Origin: Burhinus oedicnemus
Taxonomy: Eukaryota; Chordata; Aves; Charadriiformes; Burhinidae
Direction of reading: 5' to 3'
Length of the DNA stretch: 64,000 bases
NCBI GenBank assembly: GCA_008921705.1
Contig: VFFE01007486.1
Span: forward strand, 3,534,251-3,598,250
Both the position numbers and the translations under genes were made by a program. Below, one piece after another: positions 25,601 to 39,357 of the stretch. Numbering within the stretch: position 1 is the first letter of the stretch; each line of letters starts with the position of its first letter. The notes under the pieces were generated by a model. That model did not search any database. It was given only the letters and a program-made list of their open reading frames with translations, and was not told the origin of the DNA.

Positions 25601-28600
25601 TCACAACTAACAGCTTGAGGCCTTTGGATCTTTGCGCGTGTAATTGCTTGTTCACATTCAATCAATACTGCAAAAGTAAATATGCTTTTTGAAGTTTTGC
25701 CATGTACTTTTAAAAAAAAAAATTATCGTACAAATCAAGATTATGCAGGAGTTACAATTAAGTTTGCCAGGAGCATTCTTTCCTAAGAAAGAACAAACCA
25801 AGTTAGCAAGTAACTCTTACTGCTGGTATTTATATTGCTCAAGACAAATATAAAAGTATTAGTGAGCTTTATTTTATTAAGAGTGTTACTTTAAATAAAA
25901 CAAACAACCCAAAGGATTTCAAGCCACACAGGCTCATTATTATAGTGTGTGTAGAGAGTGCTTAACACATGGAAGCTTGGAATGAACAGCTGCCTTTCAG
26001 AGAAGAAGTGACAGCACAATAAATCAGACAGATATGGTCAAGCTTGTCCTATCAATCCATTGTTTGATTCTTTTTGAAAGTATACAGGGGAATAATTTCA
26101 CCACCTAACAGTAGAAATCTAGCTTCCTAAAGTAGGAAACCCGGCATGTTGTGTGATGCATGGAGAGACATTTACTCTTCAAGAGGTGGTTCAGAACAAA
26201 CACCTAATTGAGGAACACTGAACTCCGTTTTCTCACCCAGGTGACTGAAGGAGATACTCTTACCTTACCAGTCAAGTCTAAATGCAGTGATTGGCCTCTC
26301 CTGAGCTCTGTGATGCTGAAAAGGATATTAATGAAGTCACTTGTGATGAAGGATTGAGGTAACCAGGTCTGGAGGAAACTTTTCTAATGGAAAACTTCAT
26401 TTATTATTTGTATAGTCACAACAGTGCAGTGCTACAGTGTGGGTTATGGTACTAAACCAACATCGCCCAAATGCATTTAAATAATAATGCTGCTTGCTTC
26501 TCTTTCTGGTAGAAAAAGGCATTACAAAGCTTCTTCCTTTGTCATTCATCCCGTGTTGGTACCACACACGTGGAAGCCAAACACAGATGCAAAAGCACAC
26601 TTCATTTTGACAAAATTCTGTCCTTTGACTATGCAAAATCAATGGCTTCAGGCCTTTCATAAATGATTGGTGGCTTCTGGGTGGGTATTTGAAATCAAAG
26701 TTAAGAAGAAGTAAACCTTCTCATTGCCATCAGCAGAATTCAATCTGACTAGGTGGGATTTTCCGTTTATGTTGGCAAACAGAAGCATTACATATTTGGA
26801 CTGTTTATTCCGGTAACCTTAGCTAGCCTGCAGAACTGCAACATTACTCTTTTGATTAGCTCCATGCAAAAAGATCTTGCGAGGTGGAAAGATCTCCTAC
26901 TCCTTCTATATTTGGCAGGACCAACTCCATAAAAATGTCCATTTTGCCACGCCTCTGATACCCCACTGCAGCTGCTTCCTCTCCTCATCCCACAGCGAGA
27001 TATTAAAAAGTTTGCATGGAAACTTCTCCAAGTTTATCTGGATGTACAAAAAAGCCAAGAATGCGCTTGTCAAGGTTACGAATATCTAGGGAGCTAAGAT
27101 AGTTTTTAGTCTAACTGGCTCTTCAAAATATAATAGAGGCCTGCCAGCTGAAAATTATTAACTGCTGGCTGAGCAGGGATTGTGAGTGCACTCTATAAGA
27201 GATGGAGTAGGAATTATATGTACCTATACTGCTGGAATTCTTACAATACCATAATAGAGCCATCCTACCACCAGATGTGCTTATAATGCTCTCAAAGTGC
27301 ACTCTTAATATCTAGGCAATTGAGGCACTTATTTCATTTCATCCTCCTGTCTTGTAACTCAGGATTCCTTTTTAGGGAGTGATAGGATTACTTCCTTCTC
27401 CTGATCCATATGTTGTGAGGGGTTTTTTTCATTATTATTTTTGTGAAATGGCCTTCCATGAGTCATTTATGTTTGAACTGATCTTGTAAGTTGTTTCAAA
27501 AGTCAAATGGAGCCTTACTTTGATGACTGTAGAAAACTTTAATACCCTTATATAGCTTTTTTAATATGCTCAGACATATGTTTTTTTCTACAGCTTGTTT
27601 AAATGCCAGAAAGGTAATTATGAAGTGTTAGTTGGTCAGTGCCTCTTTTAAGCTGCGCCGTATGGTTGAAATTATCACTATAGTCAAGAGGAAGATAGAG
27701 CTTTCTTAAGATAATAGGCTCTATGATTTATCTCACATCTTGGGAAATAACTGAAAGTTGTAACTTCGGGATGACCTAACAATACTTTCCCCAGATTCTT
27801 TTTTGTTATTCTGCCCTCTGAATAATATGGTACTTACCAGTTTTTAAAAACCTAGTAAAAACAATTATGCTAAACAATTAATTCCATCAGGGGTTAGTTC
27901 TGCTCTCAAACCTATTTTCTCAGCAGGTATGTTAGTTCACCTGATACCCACTGCTGGTTTTTGTCATTGTATTATCTGAAGCAAGTTTCAATTCTCTGTG
28001 TACAAATTCAGTGTTTCATGAGAGATCAAGAGAGCTTCCAACACAAACAGGTCTACAGCCTGCGATGAGATCGAGTTTATCACTGGTGTGTTCACTTATT
28101 TCAAACAAAGGAACCTATCAGGTACAATTTTCTGCAATGCAGCCTTTGGGGGAAAAATAGCAAAGGAAAACTGTTCCAGAAATAGCAATTTTCTAAAAAT
28201 GTTATCTCACTGGAGAATGATTTTTTGGAATTCCATCAATTTTAATTGTCACAATAATTTTAGAGAAAGGACTAGTTTTGTTGCATCTGTTTAAGATAAG
28301 TATCAAATATGATCTCCTCTGTTGGGACAGCTAGTAAAAGAAAGTAATAATAGTGGTAAGTAAACAAGTAAGTGTTGTTATCCCACTCAAGAATAATCAT
28401 TCATTCTACTAATGATGGAAAGACAGGTCCTGAATATGAGTTCAGCCTCTTAACTGGAAAAAAAAGAAATATTAGTGTCACACCAGGTTCACCCTGGAGT
28501 TTGGGGTTTTTTTAAGTCGCTGAAGGAATGATATAAAACAAGTATGCAAGAAGAGTCAAGCCTTTTGATATACTGCATTCAGCTTCTGAAGACTGCCATA

Positions 28601-28919
28601 CAGCATGGAAACCCACACTCAGTTCCATGCCTATTTACACCATTTTTCCATCAAAGCAATATATTTGATTTAAAAAAGAGACATTCCTAACTGACAACAT
28701 TGGAAGTGACATCATTACTTGGCTTAGTATGATTCAGAAACTGAAAAATATGTCCACAATTTCCTTTCAATTTTCTTTTTGTTTTCCATTAACAATACCG
28801 TTTTTATGCTACCATTACATTTTTCTCTCAGACCATTTTATTGTGGCAAGATACAGCACTGGGATCTATCAAGCTAAAAATCTCAATGCTTTCCTTTTCT
28901 AAGTAAGGGTGGCTTTAAG

Positions 28920-28970
28920 CAGGAAGGCAGGAAGGAAGGCAGGAAAGCAGGAAGGAAGGAAGGAAGGGAG
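28920..28970. repeat. GGAA microsatellite
   Basis: About 51 bases of GGAA and GGCA units, ending in four near-perfect GGAA repeats. GGAA is the ETS-factor core, but there is no evidence here beyond the repeat itself. Confidence 0.95.
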
Positions 28971-30187
28971 TTATCTCTAGCAGCTCAGTTGTCACTCTGT
29001 GATAATCTGGGGAAGCGGAGAAGAATTAGATTACATAACTAGATAGCCTAATTATAATTCTATAGAAATTATCACAATTATCAGCAGAATGCTTAGAACC
29101 AACATTGTTACTGCTAGAAAGCAGCAAGAGATCCCGTGACATATGAATTCTCTGCATTTGTGTAGCACAGGCTGCCTTTTCTCCTCCAGAGACAATATTC
29201 AATATTTATCTGTCCCTTTTCAGTATGTTAAATGCTTTTAAACTATTTCCTTTAGGACAGTGAACTGTCTCTTCATTTAGTTGTACTACTCAACCTGATC
29301 TTTCAAGAAAAGAATAAAGAACTTATCAGGGAGAATAGTTAAATTCCAGGCCAAAATCACCATTATTGAATATGAGGATAAGTTTTCTGAATTCAGCTGA
29401 CTGATTCCCATCAAAATAGCCAGCAGATATTTTTTAAAATTTATTTATCATTGTTCGGTTCCACGGCGAACTCTACCTTTGTCACCGAGACAAGAATTTA
29501 TTCTCCTCCCTTTTAGCTTTCAAAATTAGGTGTGGAAGTTTATCTAATTGTCTCATCTTACCTTAGAAGAGGAAATGAAAGGGGCAAACCTTTATCAATT
29601 ATTTGATAAAAAATGGTGCTTTATAAATATAACAAACATATTTAAGTAACTGAAAATGACCCCAGTGGAACCGGGCAATGTGTTCAAGTCAAACAAGAGA
29701 AATTACCGGCTGCTTCTTGACAAGCTGGAAGGGACAGCCATTCTCTAGAAGCCTTCAAAGAAAAAAACTGTTTCATTTGCTTGTGTGAGTAAATGTGTGT
29801 TCATATGTATAGAAAAGGCTGGATTTTCACCAAGAGGTCTGCTTATAGCATGTGTTAATGAAACTCAAGAAAAATTGCAAAACTTCTCATATCTAGAGTT
29901 CACAAATCATGGTGCTATTTTGACACCTTCCCTTGAATACATCATCACGTTACTGATTATATCTAAAGCAATCCCTCAATCTAATATTGATTCCTGAAGA
30001 AAGGATGACTGTCTACAAGTGGGCAAAAAGCTTTCAATTTTAATGGTAAAACTAAGTAATATTTCATAAGATTTGGTGTACTTGAGTGCACTATTCTTAA
30101 TGTCTTTACTAAAACACCTTTTTAAAATGTGTATGTTGATGTAATTATTATTTGAAATGTGACGACTACTTATTTAGTGTGTTGGGA

Positions 30188-30305
30188 TGAGATCCTGAAA
30201 CACTTCAGTACATGCTTAACATGAATATTTCCATTAGAAATCAATGTGACAACATGCATGATGAAACTTGAGCATGTGCAGAAGTGTTTCCCGGACCAGG
30301 GTTTG
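30188..30305. repeat. Palindromic relic repeat with strong hairpin arms
   Basis: Arms 30198-30219 and 30268-30289 are reverse complements at 19 of 22 positions. They flank a 48-base centre. The left arm reads AAACACTTCAGTACATGC and on. Outside the arms sit GATCCTG on the left and CCAGGGTTT on the right, again roughly complementary. The piece lies about 570 bp downstream of exon 2, in intron 2. Confidence 0.65.
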
Positions 30306-30870
30306 GTGAGCAGGAAACCAGTAACAGTGATAAGAAATTCCACCGTCTCCTCTGCTTTCACAGTGCAGGGTATGATAAAGTGGTTAAAAATGCCTGTATT
30401 CCAGTTTTGCTGGTGTTCCCATTCTTGCTGCCATCTGGAAACAGGATGTTCAGAAACTCTGGACAAATGGCAACTGCATATATTTAATAGACTAAAACAA
30501 GATGCTCATATTTGTTGCATGCAGGCAGATCAACTGCTTGTCCATGCAGTATTTGGGACCTACCACTTCTTCTGCCACATCAGTGTGGACAGATTAGAAA
30601 AGATGTGCACCAGTTTAACAGATATATTACTCGTGCTTTTATCTTCCATCTCTGTCTACTTGATGAAACTAATCTGTAGCTGATACATATAAAAACATAA
30701 ATTACTTGCATAGCAAAGAGATAATAAATGTATATCATTTGGCTATAAACATTTAATCTGGCATATCAACATATCTATTAGTAACATAAACAAGAGTTCT
30801 ACTGTGAGGAGCTACTAACCACTGATAAATATTGGGCAAGCATTTGAAGTCCATTATTTGGCATCAGTAC

Positions 30871-31043
30871 CTGTCTTTCAGTGAGGTCAAGGTTTACTGC
30901 TATCTCATATCGCCTCAGCCTGGTCAAATAGTTATGATGAGCAAATTCTGCTTCTAGCTCTCTGATTTGCTCCTTGGTGAAAGCTGTCCTTTCCTTCCTG
31001 GGTTTACTGTTGACCTCTGACTTGTAGTTTCCTTCCTGGGAAT
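30871..31043 (-). CDS. MEOX2: MEOX2 exon 2 (homeodomain N-terminal arm, helices 1-2 and start of helix 3)
   Basis: Internal 173-bp exon. It encodes [17 protein letters not shown], then homeodomain from about Arg5 ([16 protein letters not shown]) through the helix-2 segment [17 protein letters not shown] to TERQ (Gln44). The acceptor on the minus strand is a T-rich tract ending TTTTTCAG, followed by AT TCC CAG; the exon therefore starts in phase 1 and completes an Asp codon (G|AT) begun in exon 1. The donor is CAG|GTACTG at 30871/30870. Continued reading past the donor gives VLMPNNGLQ, which is not homeodomain, so the exon must end there. Basic residues of the N-terminal arm (R, K, R) that contact the minor groove are present, and there is no frameshift or stop. 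MEOX1 shares most of this block; the linker and the exon 3 tail decide for MEOX2. Confidence 0.97.
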
Positions 31044-31854
31044 CTGAAAAAAAAAGGTGAAAAAATGGAAGTAATGTCAAGCGTACAGCTAAATAGGAAA
31101 CAAGCCCAAGGATAACAATGTGTTTAAGTTACATTCTTCAAACTTTCTTCTCTCAGAAACACACCTTTGCTTTCATACCACTGGATTCTTCACTGTAAAT
31201 CAGGAAAGCAGCAGTAATTCTGACAGACGTGAGCTGCTGCTTCCATTCATGCATGTCAAACTTCAGCTTAAAACCTTGCAGTGTTTCATTTTCTAACAGT
31301 TCTCTGTAGAATTTCTGCAAAGCTTCAACTCCTTCCCACTTCTGGCAACTCTCAGTGCATCCAACCAGTACAGGATGTGTATCATTTGATTAGTGTCTTA
31401 ATGAGTAATACTTCAAGAATCTCTCTCTCCTATCATTTCACTAATACTTTAAGCCAAAGCTCGATTTTAAAGAACATACTTTAAGGCTTAGTCCAGTTAC
31501 ACTTTCGGGGAAAGGTAACAGGCAAAGCACATGAAATTCAACACACATCAAAAAAACAAATCAATGAGCACGTCCCATGTGATACTGGGATCTCCTCCTA
31601 CTCATACCAAGGTGCAGATAGGGAGGTTATGCCACAGCTGGTATCAGTATAGGAAATTGCTACCACTACAGCTAATTACCTAAGGAATACTTTGGCCACA
31701 ATCAGAGAAGCTTTACTGAAAGATTCATTACCCTCCTCATTCCTTTAACTGTCAGAAACAGGTACATTTGGTACTGAGCCAAACTATGGAACTCAGTGAC
31801 AGTCATTCTGTTGCTGTCAGTGAAGTCTGTTTAAATAAATGAAAAGAGATCAAA

Positions 31855-31859
<5 letters not shown>

Positions 31860-31897
<38 letters not shown>

Positions 31898-31943
31898 NNN
31901 NNNNNNNNNNNNNNNNNGAGAGAGTGGAAAAAAAAAAAAAAAA
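31860..31943. repeat. Poly-A tract interrupted by a 20-N assembly gap
   Basis: 38 A bases (31860-31897), then 20 N (31898-31917), then GAGAGAGTGG and a further 16 A bases (31928-31943). The assembly broke inside a homopolymer. The true gap length is unknown, and sequence may be missing from intron 1 here. Confidence 0.97.
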
Positions 31944-34036
31944 GGACCAGACATTTATAAGTTTGGGCATGATACACCACCTATAAATCCAAAATTAGCA
32001 GGAGATCAGTAGGAGTATCATTAGTCAAATTCTGGCCTCATGAACCATCTTAAAAATGTCACAGATAAATTCACACTTCAGCTGCTGATTTAAATAGAAA
32101 CCTGCATCAACATCCAAATGAGCAGGCCCGCAAGAAATCATTCCCTGGGACTCTGTGTCAGATGAATCATCGACGTGCCTAAGACTGTCCAACTGGCCAG
32201 TGGGTCTGGTTTCAAAACTACAGTCAACTATCTATGTTTTCACTTTTTGTCAGTTACTCTGTTGCTTGGAAGGGAACTTTTTTTTTCTTTTATGAGAACT
32301 GTTGATGTTTGATTCAGTGCTATAGGCATTAATTTAAAATGTTTTAAAGCTAATGGATTCAAATCACCAAATCTCTTAACTTTTGCTAACATGACACAAA
32401 GAACTTTGTTTCAGATGCGGTTGTACTGCTGGTGTGTATGACTGAGGGTATCCACCAATGTTGTTGAGTGGGTCTGGGAGCTGTTCAGTCACAAATGGAG
32501 TAGGGATTTTCTAGGATGGGACCCCATTAGATTACACACTCATTGACAACAGTGTGGGGCCAAGGTCCATTATCCAAAGTCAACACAGAAAACTTGGCAG
32601 ATGAAAACCACCTTAAACCTAGAAGTTCACATTTCTTCCTTCATACTAGTTAGCAAACTAGAGTCACAATAACTTGTCTGCATTTTTCTGTCACAGGAAA
32701 ATGCATGTTGCTTTTCTTTCTTGAAATTTCCTTGTCTGCTGCCTCACCATAAGGTCCAAATACCACGCAGATGACCTGAACTTAAATACTTAAACCCCTA
32801 TATCAGCATTCCAATGAATCATTGAAGAGAGATATCTAACTCATTTTTTTTGCATTTGGACTTACCATTCTTATACCACCACAAACGTGTTCATACATGT
32901 TTGAAAGCAGGTGGGTGTGCATACTGCTATCTGCAGTACAACATGGAAATGTATTTCATGAAAGTCATTGCTAAAGTCCTCTTAATTCCCTTGGTAAACC
33001 TGTGCCCGTGTAAGACCATGAGCCAAGAAGTCTTCCCATGTCAGTACTTGCTGTAAGAAAGATCCATGGTTCACTGGTTTCCAAATTAAAGGTTGCAACC
33101 TTAAATACAAGTAATGCACGTACAGATGACACTGACACCTTATCGAAAATTAAATACTAGAAATGAAGGCATGAGTCTGAAAATGCAACAGAATGTGGGG
33201 TCAAACATGTAAAACCTTGATAGCTACTGCTATCGTGAATGGTCAACGGGAAAAACTCCAAGAGTACCCATCCAAACGTTTCTCAGGAGGATACTGATCT
33301 CTATAAGTGACTGAGACTTACAACACAAGTGATTTTTCTGCAAGCAGACGATTTCATGAGGAAAAGAGAATTACTGTACAGCCAGTAAAACCATAATGAG
33401 CCAAGTCATCATTCAGGTTAACACTCATGGTTCTGAGTTCCCAATTTACAAATGTGGTTAGCATCTAAATTCCAGGTTCCTGGAATACTGGTGTAAGGAA
33501 AGGGAAATGTAACTGCATGAGTAGCATTTGTCCTTCATCTTTGCCAGCACAGAGGATTCAGCACTGCTAGCAATGCTAGCCCACACAGATCCTATGCGAA
33601 TATAAGCATGCTTGGGCAACCGGTTATTTAAACATTTGTGCCATTGCTGGATACTACCTTTAAGTCAATGCTGGATTGTATGCGCCTGGCAGCCACAGTT
33701 TTGCCAGCAGTATGATTTCATCAGCAGACTGACACAGTGGAAAACTTTCAGGTTTTTAATTTGTTGTGAGTGTCACTGAATGCATTTGTAATAGCCAAGA
33801 TGATACTTTGAAAAAAACCCACATGATATATTCAAACATGGCTGAAAGCAAAAGTTGGAGAGGTGCGCAGAAACGTGAGACAGGTACACAGAAAGCTGAC
33901 TCCCTCTCAGTACTGAGGTTCACACAACAGAACAACTGTAATCCTAGGAAATCTGTTTCAGCAAAGATCTGGCCAGCAAGACAATGGCATTTTGCTTAAT
34001 GCATTTGAGATACTGAAAATATATCTAAAAAGAGAC

Positions 34037-34066
34037 TTAGATGGATGCCAGTTAGATGGACACCAG
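34037..34066. repeat. 15-bp tandem duplication
   Basis: TTAGATGGATGCCAG is followed directly by TTAGATGGACACCAG, with two mismatches. Intron 1. Confidence 0.85.
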
Positions 34067-37000
34067 TTATGAACTCCTGCTGTCATCTGACTGTGTCTGC
34101 TGCTGTATTGCTATGGTTTATGTACAGATTACCTTTTATTTCCTATTTACAACATACTGCTTGGAATAGTAATTTTAGAAATTTTGGTTGTCTTAATTTC
34201 CAAAGCATTAAATCTAGGTTTTCTGATTGTTTCTTTTTAACAGTCTCTATAGAGCCAGGATTGGGAGCTCCCATCTCTTTCTGACCTTCAGGTCTCTGTT
34301 CATATCACCTGACTAGCTTCTCTTTGGTGGAAAATGGGTGGGAGACTTGGAAAAAATTTTTGGCAGAACTCATGTCGCCTACATCTGTTTTGCAGCTGTT
34401 GCAACTAAGACAAGAAAAAAGTCCCAACAACCTTAGTTTTTTTCTACTGGCTACATCTTACGCCAAATGGTAGGTGTAGAGGCAGAGAACAAAGCCTAGG
34501 GGGATCTAAGTTACACTCCTTGCCTCTCAAAAGGCACATGTAAAATATATACAGATGGTACAAACCACTTGATGAAAATACCGTAATCTATGTTGTCTGT
34601 CTTCCGCCTTCTCCCAAATTCTTGCACACTTTCAGAAGATGTAGCCTACATGCAGGTATTAGTACCTTATCAGTCTCTCTTTTGCAAACTTTTGTTCTTT
34701 GGATGTCAAGTAATGTTGGCAGTTAAACACTGCTTTGAGGGATGCAGGTCATACCTCTTTCTCAGAACTGTTTTTATCAGTTTTCAAAAACTCCAGGCAG
34801 CTTCTTTAATATCTCCTGTTAGACAAAAATGCTTGTTGGTAACTCACGTAGAACGTACCATTTGGAAAGACATTCAAGGCTATAAATGACTGTTCTACAG
34901 ACTTCGGAGGCTTAGATTTTTCCTGAGTTTAATAACAGCTCAAATTTTTTTACAGAAAATTGTTACTAATTGCACCATTCCCCACCCTCAAAAGTTACTT
35001 CTACTTTACTCTAAGGAAAGGATAGCTGTTAATCCCAACATTTGTATTTTCCCGCCAGAGTTCCTACTTCCTTCTTTCTACATCATTGAGAGACAAAGCA
35101 TAGCAACTAAACACAGGATCTAACTCCTACGTGTAGAATATGCAAAGTGGTCATTTTTGTATTTTTGCTTTCAATGCATGCCTAGGAAAAAAAGGACTAG
35201 TCACAGAATAGGGAAAAGAGACTGGTCAGAATATCCATGACACAAAGATCTGCTGCTAATTGGGCAGGGTCAGAATCAGAGGCAAAATGTGTAAAGAAGC
35301 ACCTGCTATTTTCTCCTGGATTAGTTCAAAAATTGATGTACCTTCATTTGTCAGACAGAAATGAACTTCCAGTTAATATCTGCAATGGAAGTTCCCAGAC
35401 AAGAATTTTCAAAAATAAGTCAGATTGGTAGTGCTCTATTAGCAGCTGCAGACAGTTTTCAGATCCTGACATCCATACCGACAGTGAGTAGTGACAATAA
35501 CCACTAATGATTTGTGACAAAAAGGCCACTGGAATTTCACCCATTAGTCAATTTCCAGGTTTTCAACATTCACTCACACCTTCCAACACTTATTCTCAAA
35601 AAGCCTCTACCATGAACAAGCTATTTCTAAATTTATTTCACTATAAATTTCTAGTGAAGTTGGCTAAATTAAATGTTCTTAATTGCATACCTTCCTCTAA
35701 ATGATATTCAAGTGTTTGTGGAGAACAACAACTCCATGGTTATTAACTTTAAAATGAAGTAATCTATACAAAGTAGTCAATGCAAAATCTTGTTACTTCT
35801 GAGTAGTTTAATGTTGGGTGAAAGAGCATGTCTTTCAAACTTAATTCCTCTACATTTGTGTAAATCACTAACATGTAAAAAAAGCTTTAGAGCTTCTAAA
35901 CATCAATAGGACACAACAATGATATGTTATTCAGTGCAAAATGCTTTTCTTTTTTTTCCTTCAAGATATTGGCAATATGAACTTAGGGAAAAGTACTCTA
36001 GTATCTGAAATACATTTTTGCATTGCAAAGGGATACTATAGAGAGGACAACTATATTCTTTAATGGTCAGAAGTACATACCGATATGCAGCTGAATTGCC
36101 TAATCTAATTGTTTCTGATGCTTTATAATTAATTATATTTTCTGACAAAATGAAGTAGTTCACTGAGACACAAGCAAGAAGCTAGCTTAAAGGTCTCCAT
36201 ATGGTTCCTATTGTTTTGCCAGCAACTACATGTGAGAACAAGATTTACCCAGAAATAGTCACTTTCAAACATTTTTTACATTTAATAGAAAATACTATGC
36301 AGTTTTTCCATGACATTTTTTCTGTTCTCATTTCAAAGTTGCTCAGAATTCCTATGTAAACTTACCCTGTGTCCAAAACATTGCCCATTGCTTTGCAGGA
36401 TCCTAATTTAAATTCTTACACCCTACTTCTGAGTATAATCTTTGTGCCAAAAAAATTATTTAACTCCTGAGCTATACAAAACTACATAGTTATGCTTACT
36501 TTGGTGTACGTGCTTACTGTGGTGCACCTACTCTTACTTGCACCAGTTGAGACTATGCAAACAAATGCTGCAGACTTAATTATTTTTGTTTCATAATTTT
36601 TCTCCTCTTTAAAGTTATTTACATAATATTCCTAGAAGATTTTGCTCAGTTAAATGTACAGTTCCAAATCACTGAACATATTCAGTCTGAGTGCCTCTTT
36701 TGAGAACGTCAGTAAAAGTATTTCTGGAGCTGCAATTCACTAAATGTATTTAGAGAATCTTTTCTGAAAATTGGAACAAACAGCATTGTCATTTCCATAA
36801 TTCACAACTCTGGATGTGCAACTGGGCAAAGCTGCACAGTAGCACAAGTATGATGTCAAAATTACATGAATCCTTCTTTTCATTCTAATGAAAGCAAACT
36901 TTTGTTTGCTTATTGAGTTAATGCTTTCTAACCCAGTCTGTGACAATTTACAATTTAAAACAACCTCATATCCACTCCCAAAAAAAACATGAACTGGCAC

Positions 37001-39340
37001 AGCAAAACCTGTGGGTATTCTGAAACACACTATAGACCATCCTAAACCATTACCTACTAGTTGTTGCTGCCAACTGTTTTTGTTATTACTGCCTCCTGAA
37101 AGTACAAGTCTAGGAATTACACTGCAATATCAGAAATACTGATTCATAACACTGTGAAAGCTAATGCTGCAGGTTCTTGAAGGTATTTATGCTGGAAAAG
37201 ATGTGCTTCTGCTGGGTCATCTGACTGATCTAACTATATAGCATGTACATGTCACTTCTTCAAACCACGCAAATATGGAAGACAACATATGAATTCTTTC
37301 ATATGAATAATTAACTATTTAGTAGATCTTCATGTGGAAGATGCTACTCTCAGTCCCAAATGTTTGTATAATTACGGCTTATGTAAGGAAAGGAGACACA
37401 GGATTTCCCTTAAAGAAACTTTACAGGCTGCATTTTAATAGGACTTTATCCAGTGGGACTTCCAGTTCCCATTTGGAGCTCTTACATGCAGCATCAAGTA
37501 ACATACGCGTGGTGGTTGTTTGCAAGTCCTTTGCACTTAAAACAGCGGTACATTCCACCACAAGACTAGCGATGCCTGCTTCCCAAATGGCAGTCAGCTC
37601 TTGCTAATAATTCTGTTGCTTAGAAAGTTCAGACCTTGTGGATATTATTCGTCAAATCTGTGAGTAAAACACTTTTAATGAGGTGTTACAAACTTGGTTA
37701 CTCCACATAAAGATCTCAGTTATTTAGTTTTCAGATATCAAATAAATCTTCATTGTGAATTTCAAAATATCCTTCTAATAACCAATTATTGTGTTTTATC
37801 CAGATGCAAAGAGACTTCAATTTTTTTTACATATAATCACCTTATCCAAAGGCTGCTGAAATCAAGGTCTAATTTCAAAACTTCATCAAGTGTATATCTG
37901 TACACACTTTCCTCCTTAGCTGACATGCTATATATAGACAGTGCCATTGCCCCCACCCTCACCCACAAGACATTACATTATAAAAAAAGTAAAACCCAGA
38001 ATCTGTAGTGATTCTTGTAGATCTTGTAACAGACCACATTATTGTGCCACAATATGTACCTTCACTAGAGCAAATGGCCTACAAAAGAGTGTGCCATTTG
38101 GGCCAGTTTCTAAGGATAGGCCAAGTTCTTCCCCAAATTACAGTGGGCAAGCTGGGGCAAGCTCAAGAATTTCAGTGGAATAGCTTCTCAAGTCACAAGG
38201 GTGTCAGAGCCAATTTTGATCCCATTATAAGTCCCAGCTTACTTTGTGTATGATCATGAGAAGTCTTGAGTTGATTAAAGAAAAGTATTTTCTTAGGCTC
38301 CTACATATATATTTTCTCAAAATATACGTGCAGAACTTACAGTCAAAATCTTGCTGACTTCTAAGTTTGCTTTTTAAAAAATTTTTATTGCAATTGCATG
38401 AGCTCCTGTCCGAACAAAAAAATAAATAGTTTGCACATAAGCCAAAGAATCCAGGATTTTAGTTTTCCATACTAAGCAATAAAAGTTGAAACACTTACAG
38501 AAGTTTAATACAGTTGGAGTTTCTTTAGGGCTCCGTATTTCCTTACTCACCCATCTTTCCAAAGCAGGTCTTCAGGATACAGTTACACAAAGGAAAATAT
38601 AAATGGGTACCAACAATTCTTCTTTAACTCTTTCTAAGAATTATTTTGCTGCTACAGGAAACAGGAAGCCAATTCACAGAGGTATTTTTCAGTGTAATTC
38701 TTCAACGTGTGTTACACTGGCTAATTTTTTTTTTTTCCATTCATCACGGAACAGATTTCTTTGGAACTCCTTAATGATGTAGTGAAAATTTTATATATGT
38801 TGAACATGTGACAGAAAAAAAACAGTATCTGGAGCAAATCTAACATCCAATATTTCTGCTTAATCCTGTGTTAGCGTGCCCCTTCTCTCTCCTTTTGTTC
38901 TTTTTCAATCAGTCTTCCTCAAATGTTTTTACTCCTAAAACCTGTCCTTTCAAAACACTCATAACTGGCCTCTGCAGTGTACGTAGCACCTTGCAGAACT
39001 GCAGGATCACAAATCACCTTCCATTTCACAGTCTTGATGAGCGTCGCGGTCCTCACAAGCAATTTCCCATGGTCATTCCCTGCCTTGGTGGCTGCCCCTG
39101 TTAGACATGGATCAGCCAGTGTGGCATTACAGCTTGGAGCGCGAGGCACAAATGTAATCCCTGTCTGGGTCTTGAAGAAATATCATAGATTTCTGTGCAA
39201 ATACATATGCCTGCATATGTTTTAGTGACATGTTTTGTAAATCTTATTATCCCTCAGAAAGCATAAAATGAAGCCAACAGGCCCAGCTGTGCTCATAACA
39301 TACCTTAGTAGATATCCAGACGTTTTTTAAGAACAGAAAA

Positions 39341-39357
39341 ACACACACACGCGCGTA
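39341..39357. repeat. Short CA/CG repeat
   Basis: (AC)5 followed by GCGCGTA. Confidence 0.85.

Larger units (their letters stand above)
17878..30870 (-). other. MEOX2: MEOX2 intron 2 (complete, 12,993 bp)
   Basis: Bounded by GT (donor at 30869-30870) and AG (acceptor at 17878-17879) on the minus strand. It interrupts the homeodomain between Gln44 and Val45, the position used by the MEOX family. No coding sequence or RNA gene was recognised inside. It holds a purine-rich tandem tract (21651-21806), a GGAA microsatellite (28920-28970), palindromic relic repeats (21273-21342, 21981-22037, 30188-30305) and short homopolymers. The rest is ordinary AT-rich intron sequence. Confidence 0.95.

Noticed and set aside
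30246..30683. 145-codon plus-strand open frame in intron 2
   Set aside because: It overlaps the palindromic relic repeat and a second overlapping frame. No recognisable protein.
30799..30870. Continuation of the exon 2 frame past TERQ on the minus strand
   Set aside because: A consensus GT donor follows Gln44 and the read-through residues break the homeodomain.
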